Origin: CASICS01 sp045564455
GTDB taxonomy: Bacteria; Pseudomonadota; Gammaproteobacteria; Magnimaribacterales; AG-339-G14
Reading direction: 5' to 3'
DNA: 64,000 bases
Assembly: GCA_045564455.1 (NCBI GenBank)
Contig: JBJLHG010000002.1
Coordinates: forward strand, 496,001 to 560,000
In this document: piece by piece, positions 44,564 through 52,929 of the stretch
Numbering within the stretch: position 1 is the stretch's first letter
Layout of the letters: each line of letters starts with the position of its first letter
Program-made: the position numbers and the translations under genes
Notes under the pieces: model-generated
What the model was told of the DNA's origin: nothing
Databases searched by the model: none
Seen by the model: only the letters and a program-made list of their open reading frames with translations

Positions 44564-45451
44564 TTAATTGTTGGAGTGTAATTCTTCGTTGAGTTCTATG
44601 ACTTTTTTATTTGGTCGACACTGAATAGAACCTGTCAAAGAATTTCTAATGAATAAAAGATCAGACTTAGAAGCAAGCTCAGAAGCTTTGACAGTTTCAG
44701 ATACCTCACCTTTATCATCGATAACTTCTACTTTGGAAGAAGCCGTCAAATAAAGTCCAGCTTCAACTGTGCATCTGTCCCCCAAAGGTATTCCCAAACC
44801 GGAATTAGCTCCAAGCAGACAATTTTTCCCAAGAGAGATTCTGACATCATTACCACCGGATAAAGTCCCCATGGTAGAAGCGCCACCCCCAATATCCGTT
44901 TTATCGCCAATGACGACACCTTGGGAGATCCTTCCCTCGATCATTGCTTCACCTAAAGAACCAGCATTAAAGTTCACGAAGCCCTCATGCATGATTGTTG
45001 TTCCTGAGCCGAGATAAGCTCCCAATCTTACACGGTTGGCATCGGCAATTCTGACATCAGATAGTGTCACGTAATCGGTCATACGTGGAAATTTATCAAC
45101 GCTGTGGACCAAGATGTGTCGGTTAGCCTTTCTTGCTTCAAGTTGCGCTTTTTTGAAATCAGCAATCGAGAATGGACCTTCAGAGGTCCAAACGACATTT
45201 TGTAAAATTCCAAAAATACCATCGAGATTAGTTTCGTTTGGCTTAACCAGACGATAAGACAGCAAATGCAGTTTCAAATAGGCTTCTGGTAAAGAAGTAG
45301 GTGCCTTGTCATCACTAACGTAGACTTTTTCAAAAGCAGCGTCGGAAGCATTTAAATCTTCTGAGGAAATATTTTCCTCAGCAAAAAACATTTCGATTAA
45401 ATCACCATCACTGTTTTTTGTTCCAATTCCTAAGCCAGTCCAATTACTCAT
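44564..45451 (-). CDS. dapD: tetrahydrodipicolinate N-succinyltransferase (long-type DapD)
   Basis: 295 residues. FPRMTDYVTLSDVRIADANRVRLGAYLGSGTTIMHEGFVNFNAGSLG and EGRISQGVVIGDKTDIGGGASTMGTLSGG match the Pseudomonas/Mycobacterium form of DapD, not the 274-residue E. coli form; family members are typically longer (about 320-345) at the N-terminus. It succinylates tetrahydrodipicolinate in lysine/DAP synthesis, directly before the DapC step. It overlaps dapC by 8 nt. A hand count over 44881-44940 gives 34 of 60 G+C, far above the roughly 30-35% of surrounding genes. Confidence 0.94.
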   Translation of the reverse strand: MSNWTGLGIGTKNSDGDLIEMFFAEENISSEDLNASDAAFEKVYVSDDKAPTSLPEAYLKLHLLSYRLVKPNETNLDGIFGILQNVVWTSEGPFSIADFKKAQLEARKANRHILVHSVDKFPRMTDYVTLSDVRIADANRVRLGAYLGSGTTIMHEGFVNFNAGSLGEAMIEGRISQGVVIGDKTDIGGGASTMGTLSGGNDVRISLGKNCLLGANSGLGIPLGDRCTVEAGLYLTASSKVEVIDDKGEVSETVKASELASKSDLLFIRNSLTGSIQCRPNKKVIELNEELHSNN

Positions 45452-46613
45452 TATCTAAAACCTTTTTTATGCTCTTTAATGCTTTTGTTGTTGATTCTAT
45501 ATCATGCACCAAAGCAATTCTTAAATATTGTTCAGCTGGATTTATTCCATTTTTTTCTGCGCCTAAATATTTACCAGGCAAGACAATAACCTTTTCTAGA
45601 TCGTAAAGTTTTTTTGTAAATACTTCTGAATTATTCACTTTTAGCCAAAGATAGAATGCTCCTTCAGGAGTCAGAGAATCTCTATCTAAAATAGTTTCAG
45701 CTAATTTAAATTTCTCTTTGTAAGCGATTCTATTCTTATCAACTATCGCATCATCTTGCCAGGCATATGCGCTGGCTTTTTGGATAGGCAATGGAACGCT
45801 AACTCCATGAAACATTCTATATTTTGAATATGCAGAAATAATTTTTTTATCTCCAGTTGCGCAACCAGATCTAAAGCCTGGCAAGTTCGAGCGTTTTGAA
45901 AGACTATGAAGAGCTAAAACATTTTCTAAATTACCATTCACTTCGAATGCTGCTTCAAGAATTGATGTTGGCTTAGCTTCAAAATAAATATCTATATAGC
46001 ATTCATCGCTTAAAATTTTAAAATCATATTTATTGCTCAATTCTACTAAAGAACATAATTCTTCCTTAGTCATTAACTTTCCAGTTGGGTTTGAAGGGGA
46101 ACATAAAACTAATAATTGGCATTTTTCCCATTTTTCACCTTCAATAGAATCAAAATCAATTTGAAAATTATTTTTGTCATTGCAATCCATAAACATAGGT
46201 TTTGCACCGGCAAATAAAGTAGCACCACCATAGATTTGATAGTAAGGATTAGGGATAAAGACGAATGGTTTCTTAGCAATCAATTCTCTATCAACCATTG
46301 TCTGTATAGCAGAAAATGTGCCTTCTCTTGTTCCTCCGACTAAAAAAATTTCATCATTTTCGATATTAGATAATTCAAAATTATCTTGCAGATAATTTCT
46401 ATAACTATCTCTAAGTTCTGGAATCATCGACATTGGCGGATAATGACTAAATAGTTTTTGATTTTGAGAAATTATATTTAGAGTTTCAGAATTGGCAGCA
46501 TGTTTTGGTTCTCCAATAGATAAATTTATTTCTTCATCAAAACCTTGTGGTTTTATTAAGTCACGTAATCTTTCAAAAGGATATGATTCTATTTTTGAAA
46601 TTAAATTATTCAT
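45444..46613 (-). CDS. dapC: succinyldiaminopimelate transaminase
   Basis: 389 residues, fold-type I PLP aminotransferase. The PLP lysine lies in LHSLSKRSNLPGFRSG, with CSPSNPTGKLMT and LSDECYIDIYF upstream, and the start MNNLISKIESYPFERLRDLIKP matches DapC-type enzymes. Lying directly between map and dapD supports DapC over other aminotransferases. It aminates N-succinyl-2-amino-6-oxopimelate. Composition here is ordinary AT-rich, unlike dapD. Confidence 0.92.
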   Translation of the reverse strand: MNNLISKIESYPFERLRDLIKPQGFDEEINLSIGEPKHAANSETLNIISQNQKLFSHYPPMSMIPELRDSYRNYLQDNFELSNIENDEIFLVGGTREGTFSAIQTMVDRELIAKKPFVFIPNPYYQIYGGATLFAGAKPMFMDCNDKNNFQIDFDSIEGEKWEKCQLLVLCSPSNPTGKLMTKEELCSLVELSNKYDFKILSDECYIDIYFEAKPTSILEAAFEVNGNLENVLALHSLSKRSNLPGFRSGCATGDKKIISAYSKYRMFHGVSVPLPIQKASAYAWQDDAIVDKNRIAYKEKFKLAETILDRDSLTPEGAFYLWLKVNNSEVFTKKLYDLEKVIVLPGKYLGAEKNGINPAEQYLRIALVHDIESTTKALKSIKKVLDNE

Positions 46614-46616
46614 AAG

Positions 46617-47381
46617 TTAAAAGCTTTCTTCTTCTCGTTTTGTGAGAACTTCCGCACCATCTTTTGTAACTAAAATTGTATGTTCCCACTGAGCAGATAA
46701 TTTTCCATCAATTGTTTCTACAGTCCAACCATCTTTTTTAGAAAGTTTGGTCTTATGAGTCCCGATATTAATCATTGGTTCAATCGTAAAGCACATGCCT
46801 TCTTTTAAAGACATGCCAGTATTAGGTTGTCCATAATGCAACACTTGAGGATCTTCATGAAAATTTAACCCCAAGCCGTGCCCACAATAATCTCTTACAA
46901 CAGAATAATAGTTCTTTTCTGCATGATTTTGGATAACATAACCTATGTCTCCGAGTCTTGCTCCAGGTTTAACTAGCTCTATGCTTTTGTAAAGACACTC
47001 TTGAGTAATGTTTACCAATCGCTCTGCATGAGGCTTTCTCTTACCTACAAAAAACATTTTACTCGTATCGCCGTGATAGCCGTCTTTAATGACTGTAATA
47101 TCAATATTTATAATATCTCCATCCTTAAGAAATTGATTTTGATCAGGTATGCCATGACATATAACTTGGTTAATTGAAGTGCAAATAGTTTTTGGGTATC
47201 CCTTGTAGTTTAAACAAGCTGGAATACAGTTGATTTCATTAACTATAAAATCGTGGCAGATATCATCGAGGGCTCCAGTAGATATTCCTTCCTCAACATG
47301 ATCTTCAATCATTTCTAAAGTTTTTGCTGCTAACTTGCCAGCAATCCTCATTTTTTCAATTTCTTTTTCAGTTTTTATCAT
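46617..47381 (-). CDS. map: methionine aminopeptidase type I
   Basis: 254 residues. Five metal ligands can be placed: Asp in NIDITVIKDGYHGDTSKMFFVG (two Asp), His in YCGHGLGLNFHEDPQVLHYG, Glu in CFTIEPMINIG and Glu in QWEHTILVT. It removes the initiator methionine. It is 3 nt upstream of dapC on the same strand. In many gammaproteobacteria map is divergent from rpsB; here the divergent neighbour is carA and rpsB is about 34 kb away. Confidence 0.97.
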   Translation of the reverse strand: MIKTEKEIEKMRIAGKLAAKTLEMIEDHVEEGISTGALDDICHDFIVNEINCIPACLNYKGYPKTICTSINQVICHGIPDQNQFLKDGDIINIDITVIKDGYHGDTSKMFFVGKRKPHAERLVNITQECLYKSIELVKPGARLGDIGYVIQNHAEKNYYSVVRDYCGHGLGLNFHEDPQVLHYGQPNTGMSLKEGMCFTIEPMINIGTHKTKLSKKDGWTVETIDGKLSAQWEHTILVTKDGAEVLTKREEESF

Positions 47382-47398
47382 TTTATTAATTTATTTCG

Positions 47399-47427
47399 TA
47401 GACGAACTCTAATTATTTCATTATAGT
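47399..47427 (+). promoter_or_regulatory. probable promoter of carAB
   Basis: -35 TAGACG (47399-47404), 17-bp spacer and -10 TATAGT (47422-47427) place the transcript start near 47433, exactly where the first leader hairpin begins. This is the best promoter in the map-carA gap. No Arg or Pur operator was identified with confidence. Confidence 0.55.
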
Positions 47428-47431
47428 CACT

Positions 47432-47499
47432 TTCTAATGCAAACAGCATTAGAACAATTAATCGCGATCCTTAGTTTTCACTATGTCGCGATTTTTTTT
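47432..47499 (+). terminator. carAB leader: 5' hairpin followed by an intrinsic terminator
   Basis: Hairpin 1 is a perfect 9-bp stem TTCTAATGC/GCATTAGAA (47432-47440 and 47446-47454) with an AAACA loop. Hairpin 2 is AATCGCGA/TCGCGATT (47460-47467 and 47486-47493), followed by eight T (47492-47499), a normal rho-independent terminator on the plus strand. It cannot serve map, which is transcribed the other way, and carA starts 28 nt later. So it probably terminates or attenuates carAB transcription. A 33-codon ORF (47437-47538) crosses the terminator but has no ribosome binding site. Confidence 0.7.
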
Positions 47500-47527
47500 A
47501 GTAAATTTACATCCAATCTAAACAAAA

Positions 47528-48649
47528 ATGAATTCTAAACCAGCTGTTTTAATTTTGAAATCAGGAGAAGTCTTTAAGGGCACTAGTTTTGGATCAGATA
47601 TTCCTAAAGTAGGAGAACTTATCTTCAATACGTCTATGTCAGGATATCAAGAAATTATCACTGACTTATCTTACACAGATCAAATAATATGTTTTACGTA
47701 TCCTCATATTGGAAACACTGGAGTGAATGAGGAAGATTTAGAATCATCTGCTGGAGCATGCAGTGGAGTTGTAATCAAAGAACTTTCTAAAATTGAAAGT
47801 AGCTGGAGAAAAGAAAATGATCTTTCAAGTTTTTTAAAAGAAAACGATATTCCAGGAATAGCAAATATTGATACTAGAAAATTAACAAGAATACTTCGGG
47901 AACAAGGCTCACAAATCGCTGCAATAATACCTGGAGAATTTTCTGAAAAAAAAGCGCGTGATCTTTTAGAGAGTTTCAAAGGTCTAAAAGGAAAAGATTT
48001 AGCCAAAGTAGTATCAACCAAAAAACCATATACTTGGAGCAAACCGTCTTATTTAACACCTCCTAAAGAACCTAGTTATAAAGTCATTGCTTATGATTTT
48101 GGTGTTAAACATAATATTTTAAGATTGTTAGTGGATAGAGGTTGCGAAGTTAAAGTAGTTCCTGCTCAGACCTCATTCGCTGAGATAAAGCAAGAGAATC
48201 CAGATGGAGTTTTTCTTTCAAATGGCCCAGGGGATCCAGAGCCTTGTTCCTATGCAATTTCATCGATAAAAGAATTGATTAAAGAGGGGTATCCCATATT
48301 TGGAATATGTCTAGGACATCAATTATTAGGATTAGCGCTGGATTTAAAAACCGAAAAAATGAAGTTTGGACATCATGGAGCAAATCATCCAGTTCAAGAT
48401 CTAGAAAGTAAATCAGTCTTCATCACAAGTCAGAATCATGGCTTTACTCTTGATGAAAAAAGTCTGAACAAAAATGTAAATATTACTCATAGATCTTTAT
48501 TTGATAAATCCATCCAAGGTATCTCTTCTAAAAACGGAAATGTGTTTGGATTTCAAGGCCATCCTGAAGCTAGTCCAGGACCAAAAGATATACAAAAGCT
48601 ATTTGATCAATTTATCGACAATATTAAAAAATATAAAGGAACTAATTAA
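47528..48649 (+). CDS. carA: carbamoyl phosphate synthase small (glutaminase) subunit
   Basis: 373 residues. The N-terminal domain has GYQEIITDLSYTDQIICFTYPHIGNTG, and the class I glutamine amidotransferase domain has LSNGPGDPEPC, the nucleophile Cys261 in GICLGHQLLG and the His-Glu pair in FGFQGHPEASPGP. It supplies ammonia to CarB for carbamoyl phosphate, precursor of pyrimidines and arginine. It ends immediately before carB. Confidence 0.98.
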   Translation: MNSKPAVLILKSGEVFKGTSFGSDIPKVGELIFNTSMSGYQEIITDLSYTDQIICFTYPHIGNTGVNEEDLESSAGACSGVVIKELSKIESSWRKENDLSSFLKENDIPGIANIDTRKLTRILREQGSQIAAIIPGEFSEKKARDLLESFKGLKGKDLAKVVSTKKPYTWSKPSYLTPPKEPSYKVIAYDFGVKHNILRLLVDRGCEVKVVPAQTSFAEIKQENPDGVFLSNGPGDPEPCSYAISSIKELIKEGYPIFGICLGHQLLGLALDLKTEKMKFGHHGANHPVQDLESKSVFITSQNHGFTLDEKSLNKNVNITHRSLFDKSIQGISSKNGNVFGFQGHPEASPGPKDIQKLFDQFIDNIKKYKGTN

Positions 48650-51600
48650 ATGGGAAAAAGAACTGATCTTCAATCTATATTGATAATAGGAGCTGGACCC
48701 ATTGTTATTGGACAGGCATGTGAGTTTGATTATTCCGGTGTTCAGGCTTGCAAAGCTTTAAGAGAAGAAGGGTATAGAGTAATTTTAGTTAACTCTAATC
48801 CAGCTACAATAATGACAGATCCTGAGTTAGCAGATTCAACCTACATCGAACCTATAAATTGGAAATCATTAAAAAAAATAATTGCTATTGAAAAACCCGA
48901 TGCCATTTTACCAACTATGGGAGGGCAAACTGGTTTGAATGTTGCACTAGATCTAGATAAACATGGAGTTTTAAAAGAGTTTAATGTGGAGCTTATTGGA
49001 GCGACCAAAGAAGCGATTGATAAGGCTGAAGATAGAGAAAAGTTTGCAAAGGCTATAGATAAAATTGGATTAAATACTCCAAAAGCCGGCTTAGCTCATA
49101 ATTTAGAAGAAGCTAAAAATATTCTTGCCGAGGTAGGATTTCCTTGCATCATTCGTCCAAACTTTACTATGGGGGGAACTGGAAGCGGCATAGCTTATAA
49201 CATTGATGAATTTGAGTATATTTGTGAGAGAGGCTTGGATTTATCTCCAACAACTGAGTTATACATTGATCAGTATCTTACCGGATGGAAAGAATACGAA
49301 ATGGAAGTCGTTAGAGATAAAGCAGATAATTGCATAATAATTTGTAGCATAGAAAATTTCGATCCAATGGGAGTTCACACTGGAGACTCAATAACTGTCG
49401 CTCCTGCACAAACTTTGACCGACAAAGAATATCAACATATGAGAGATGCCTCTATGGCTATTTTAAGAGAAATAGGGGTAGAAACAGGAGGCTCTAATGT
49501 TCAGTTTGCTATTAATCCAACTAATGGAGAAATGGTCGTAATTGAGATGAATCCAAGAGTATCTAGATCGTCAGCTCTAGCCTCAAAAGCAACCGGGTTT
49601 CCAATAGCTAAAATAGCAGCAAAATTAGCCGTAGGTTTTACTCTAGATGAATTAGAAAATGATATCAGTGAGGATGGTATTCCAGCGTCATTTGAACCCA
49701 CTATAGATTATGTTGTTACAAAAATTCCAAGATTTAATTTTGAAAAATTTTCAGGAGCTACTCATACCTTAACCTCACAAATGAAATCAGTTGGGGAGGT
49801 AATGGCTATTGGCTCAACTTTTAAAGAGTCTTTTCAAAAAGCTATAAGAGGATTAGAGATAGATAAAAATGGACTAGATCCTTTTGACAGATCTTTAAAG
49901 AAATCTGAATTGAGAGCTGGAATAATTTCACCTACTCCTGAGAGAATTTATTATTTAGGAGAGGCTTTAAGACAAGATTATTCTTTAGATGATCTCCATA
50001 AAATGAGTGGAATTGATCCGTGGTTTTTGAATGAACTTAAAGAAATAGTTGAATTTGAAAGCGAAATTAAAAAAAATAATTTCTTAAAAAATAAAGATAT
50101 TTTTTTAAAAGCAAAAAAAATGGGTTTCTCTGATAAAAGAATCTCCTCATTGATCTCCTCCTCTGAAGATGAAGTTAGATCTTTTAGAAAAAAATTAGGA
50201 ATAAATCCAGTTTTTAAAAGAGTCGATACTTGTGCGGCTGAATTTAGAACGACAACAGCCTATATGTATTCAACATATCAAGATGAATGCGAATCAAATC
50301 CAACAAAAAAAAAGAAAGTAATGGTTCTTGGTGGCGGTCCTAATCGAATTGGTCAAGGCATAGAGTTTGATTATTGTTGCGTTCATGCAGCTCAAGCTTT
50401 AAGAGAAAATGGATTTGAAACTATCATGGTTAATTGTAACCCTGAAACTGTGTCTACTGATTATGATACCTCCGATCGTTTATACTTTGAGCCCATAACT
50501 TTAGAAGATGTTTTAGAAATTATCGAGATTGAGAATCCAGATGGATTGATTATTCAATATGGCGGACAAACACCTTTAAAGCTCGCTAATGACTTAGAAA
50601 GATTTAATGTTCCAATTTTTGGAACTTCACCAGATCAGATAGATCTTTCAGAAGACAGAGCTAGGTTCTTAGAATTTGTTGAAAATAATAATTTAACTCA
50701 ACCGCCAAATGGAATGGCTTCTAATAAGGAAGAAGCGATAGATATAGGTAATAAAATTGGATATCCGATTGTGGTGAGACCCTCTTATGTGCTTGGAGGC
50801 AGGGCTATGGAAATTGTTTATGGAGCTGATGATTTAAAAATATATCTAACTGAGGCTTTTCAGGTAAATGATTCAAATCCAGTTTTATTAGATAAATTTT
50901 TAGATATTGCAATTGAGTTTGATGTCGAAGCTATAAGCGATGGAGAAGATATATTAATTTGTGGAATTTTACAGCATATAGAACAGGCTGGAGTTCATTC
51001 AGGTGATTCAGCATGTTCAATACCTCCTTACAATATAAATGAATCAGCAATACAAAATATAAGAGTTGAAGTTACTAAAGTTATTGAAAATATGGACATT
51101 ATTGGCTTAGTCAATGTCCAATTAGCCTATGTAGATGAAAAGATATATTTATTAGAAGTTAATCCAAGAGCCTCAAGAACTATTCCTTTTGTTTCAAAAG
51201 CTTTAGGAATGCCTCTAGCAAAAATAGCAGCAAGAGTTATGGCTGGCATTTCGTTAAAAGATCAAGGAGTTACAAAAGTTCCTGAATTAGACTTCTTTAG
51301 CGTTAAAGAAGCAGTGATGCCTTTTGATAGATTTCAGGATGTTGACCCAATACTTGGACCGGAAATGAGATCAACCGGCGAGGTAATGGGTATAGGAAAA
51401 ACTTTCGTAGAGGCTTTTGAGAAAGCAGAAATAGCAGCAGGTGTAAACATACCTAAATCTGGTTCGGCTTTCATTAGCGTGAGAGATACCGATAAAGATT
51501 TTCTTGAAGATATTGCTAAAGACTTAACTTCTGCAGGTTTTTCTATAGTAGGTACTAAGGGAACCATTAGAAAATTAAACGAATTAGGTTATGAAGCAAG

Positions 51601-51847
51601 ACAAATAAATAAGGTTCTTGAAGGGAGACCCCATATTATTGATCTTATGAAAAACAATGAAATAAGTTTAGTAATTAATACAACAGAGGGAAGAGAATCT
51701 ATCAAAGACTCAGCTTCAATCAGACGAACAGCTTTAGATGAAAAAATTTGTTGCACTACAACAATTCAAGGAGCAGTTGCTATTTGCAAAGTAATTACAA
51801 ATGAACTTGATTGGTCTGTACAAAAACTACAAGATATACATATATGA
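48650..51847 (+). CDS. carB: carbamoyl phosphate synthase large subunit
   Basis: 1065 residues, full length with the two homologous ATP-grasp halves: SILIIGAGPIVIGQACEFDYSG at the start and KVMVLGGGPNRIGQGIEFDYCCVH in the middle, each followed by GGQT motifs and MNPRVSRSSALASKATG or VNPRASRTIPFVSKALG. The C-terminal MGS-like allosteric domain follows (FISVRDTDKDFLEDIAKDL, INTTEGRESIKDS), where UMP and ornithine act in E. coli. The stop overlaps the greA start (ATGA). Confidence 0.98.
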   Translation: MGKRTDLQSILIIGAGPIVIGQACEFDYSGVQACKALREEGYRVILVNSNPATIMTDPELADSTYIEPINWKSLKKIIAIEKPDAILPTMGGQTGLNVALDLDKHGVLKEFNVELIGATKEAIDKAEDREKFAKAIDKIGLNTPKAGLAHNLEEAKNILAEVGFPCIIRPNFTMGGTGSGIAYNIDEFEYICERGLDLSPTTELYIDQYLTGWKEYEMEVVRDKADNCIIICSIENFDPMGVHTGDSITVAPAQTLTDKEYQHMRDASMAILREIGVETGGSNVQFAINPTNGEMVVIEMNPRVSRSSALASKATGFPIAKIAAKLAVGFTLDELENDISEDGIPASFEPTIDYVVTKIPRFNFEKFSGATHTLTSQMKSVGEVMAIGSTFKESFQKAIRGLEIDKNGLDPFDRSLKKSELRAGIISPTPERIYYLGEALRQDYSLDDLHKMSGIDPWFLNELKEIVEFESEIKKNNFLKNKDIFLKAKKMGFSDKRISSLISSSEDEVRSFRKKLGINPVFKRVDTCAAEFRTTTAYMYSTYQDECESNPTKKKKVMVLGGGPNRIGQGIEFDYCCVHAAQALRENGFETIMVNCNPETVSTDYDTSDRLYFEPITLEDVLEIIEIENPDGLIIQYGGQTPLKLANDLERFNVPIFGTSPDQIDLSEDRARFLEFVENNNLTQPPNGMASNKEEAIDIGNKIGYPIVVRPSYVLGGRAMEIVYGADDLKIYLTEAFQVNDSNPVLLDKFLDIAIEFDVEAISDGEDILICGILQHIEQAGVHSGDSACSIPPYNINESAIQNIRVEVTKVIENMDIIGLVNVQLAYVDEKIYLLEVNPRASRTIPFVSKALGMPLAKIAARVMAGISLKDQGVTKVPELDFFSVKEAVMPFDRFQDVDPILGPEMRSTGEVMGIGKTFVEAFEKAEIAAGVNIPKSGSAFISVRDTDKDFLEDIAKDLTSAGFSIVGTKGTIRKLNELGYEARQINKVLEGRPHIIDLMKNNEISLVINTTEGRESIKDSASIRRTALDEKICCTTTIQGAVAICKVITNELDWSVQKLQDIHI

Positions 51848-52329
51848 GTGGTTTGGAAGATCGTGAGCCGATGACTGTGGAAGGAGAAATTTTTCTAAGA
51901 GAAGAATTAGCTTTATTGATTACAGAAAGACCAAAAATTTCCAAAGAAATAGCTGCAGCTAGAGAATTTGGAGATCTTAAAGAAAATGCTGAATATCATG
52001 CTGCAAAAGAACAACAAGGTTTAGCTGAAGCAAGAATTCGTGAAATAGAATCTAAACTTAGCAGATCTCAAGTAATTGATGTTTTATCTATTCCTAGTTC
52101 AGGCAAAGTAATTTTTGGAACAACTATAAAACTATTTAATATTTCTGAAGGTTTAGATGTTAGCTATAAAATTGTTGGTGAAGATGAAGCAGACGTTCAA
52201 ATAGGAAAGATTTCATTTTCTTCGCCTTTAGCTAAGGCTCTTATAGCAAAAGAAGAGGGAGATTTGATTAAGTTTGAAAGTCCATCCGGCGTTCAAGAAT
52301 ATGAAATTCTTTCGGTAAGCCATAAATAG
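51844..52329 (+). CDS. greA: transcription elongation factor GreA
   Basis: 161 residues from the ATG at 51844, which overlaps the carB stop (ATGA); the frame is open further upstream but inside carB, and the second in-frame Met (51871) is the other candidate. The N-terminal coiled coil carries EIAAAREFGDLKENAEYHAAKEQQG with the acidic tip, and the FKBP-like C-terminal domain includes VIFGTTIKLF and YKIVGEDEADVQIGKIS. GreA reactivates backtracked RNA polymerase. carB-greA adjacency is common in related genomes. Confidence 0.97.
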   Translation: MSGLEDREPMTVEGEIFLREELALLITERPKISKEIAAAREFGDLKENAEYHAAKEQQGLAEARIREIESKLSRSQVIDVLSIPSSGKVIFGTTIKLFNISEGLDVSYKIVGEDEADVQIGKISFSSPLAKALIAKEEGDLIKFESPSGVQEYEILSVSHK

Positions 52330-52331
52330 AA

Positions 52332-52913
52332 GTGTCTAAAGATTCTTCCTATTTTTCGGGCGAAAAATATAATCTTCTTGCAAAGAAAAAAGGCTACAGA
52401 TCAAGAGCAGCATTTAAATTAATACAAATAAATAAAAAAGAAAAATTATTCTCTAAAGATAGCAGTATTTTAGATTTAGGTTCTGCTCCAGGCGGCTGGT
52501 GTCAGATAGCTCTCGAGAATATAGGACCCTCAGGCTCTGTAATAGGCGTTGATATTTTAGAAATGGAAGAAATAAGAGGCGTTAAATTTATTAATGAAGA
52601 TTTAAGAAAATTAGATTTGAATAAAATTAATGACTCTATTGATATTGTTTTATCTGATATTGCCCCCAATATAAGTGGTATAGCATTTAGAGATGCCAAT
52701 AACATGATCGAGTTATTAGAAATAGAACTAAGCATAGTAGATAAATTCCTTGTAAAAGGAGGTAAATATCTAGCAAAATGCTTTGAAGGAGATTCTTTTT
52801 TATTTCTCCAAAAAGAAATAAAACAAAGATTTAATTCTATAAAAAGAATTAAACCAGAAGCTTCTAGATTAAAATCTAATGAATCATATATTTTAGGATT
52901 AGATAAAAAATAA
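52332..52913 (+). CDS. rlmE: 23S rRNA (uridine-2'-O-) methyltransferase RlmE
   Basis: 193 residues, GTG start 2 nt after greA. SAM-binding motif ILDLGSAPGGWCQIALE; the catalytic Lys-Asp-Lys-Glu set can be placed at SRAAFKLIQIN, LSDIAPNISG, YLAKCFEGD and PEASRLKSNESYILG. It methylates U2552 in the A-loop of 23S rRNA. rlmE-ftsH is an old operon, formerly named ftsJ-ftsH, preserved here with a 16-nt spacer. Confidence 0.97.
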   Translation: MSKDSSYFSGEKYNLLAKKKGYRSRAAFKLIQINKKEKLFSKDSSILDLGSAPGGWCQIALENIGPSGSVIGVDILEMEEIRGVKFINEDLRKLDLNKINDSIDIVLSDIAPNISGIAFRDANNMIELLEIELSIVDKFLVKGGKYLAKCFEGDSFLFLQKEIKQRFNSIKRIKPEASRLKSNESYILGLDKK

Positions 52914-52929
52914 AAATAGAAGGATTGAT

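Noticed and set aside
47437..47538. 33-codon leader ORF before carA as a real gene
   Set aside because: No ribosome binding site and the start codon sits inside a stable hairpin; reported only as part of the attenuator hypothesis.
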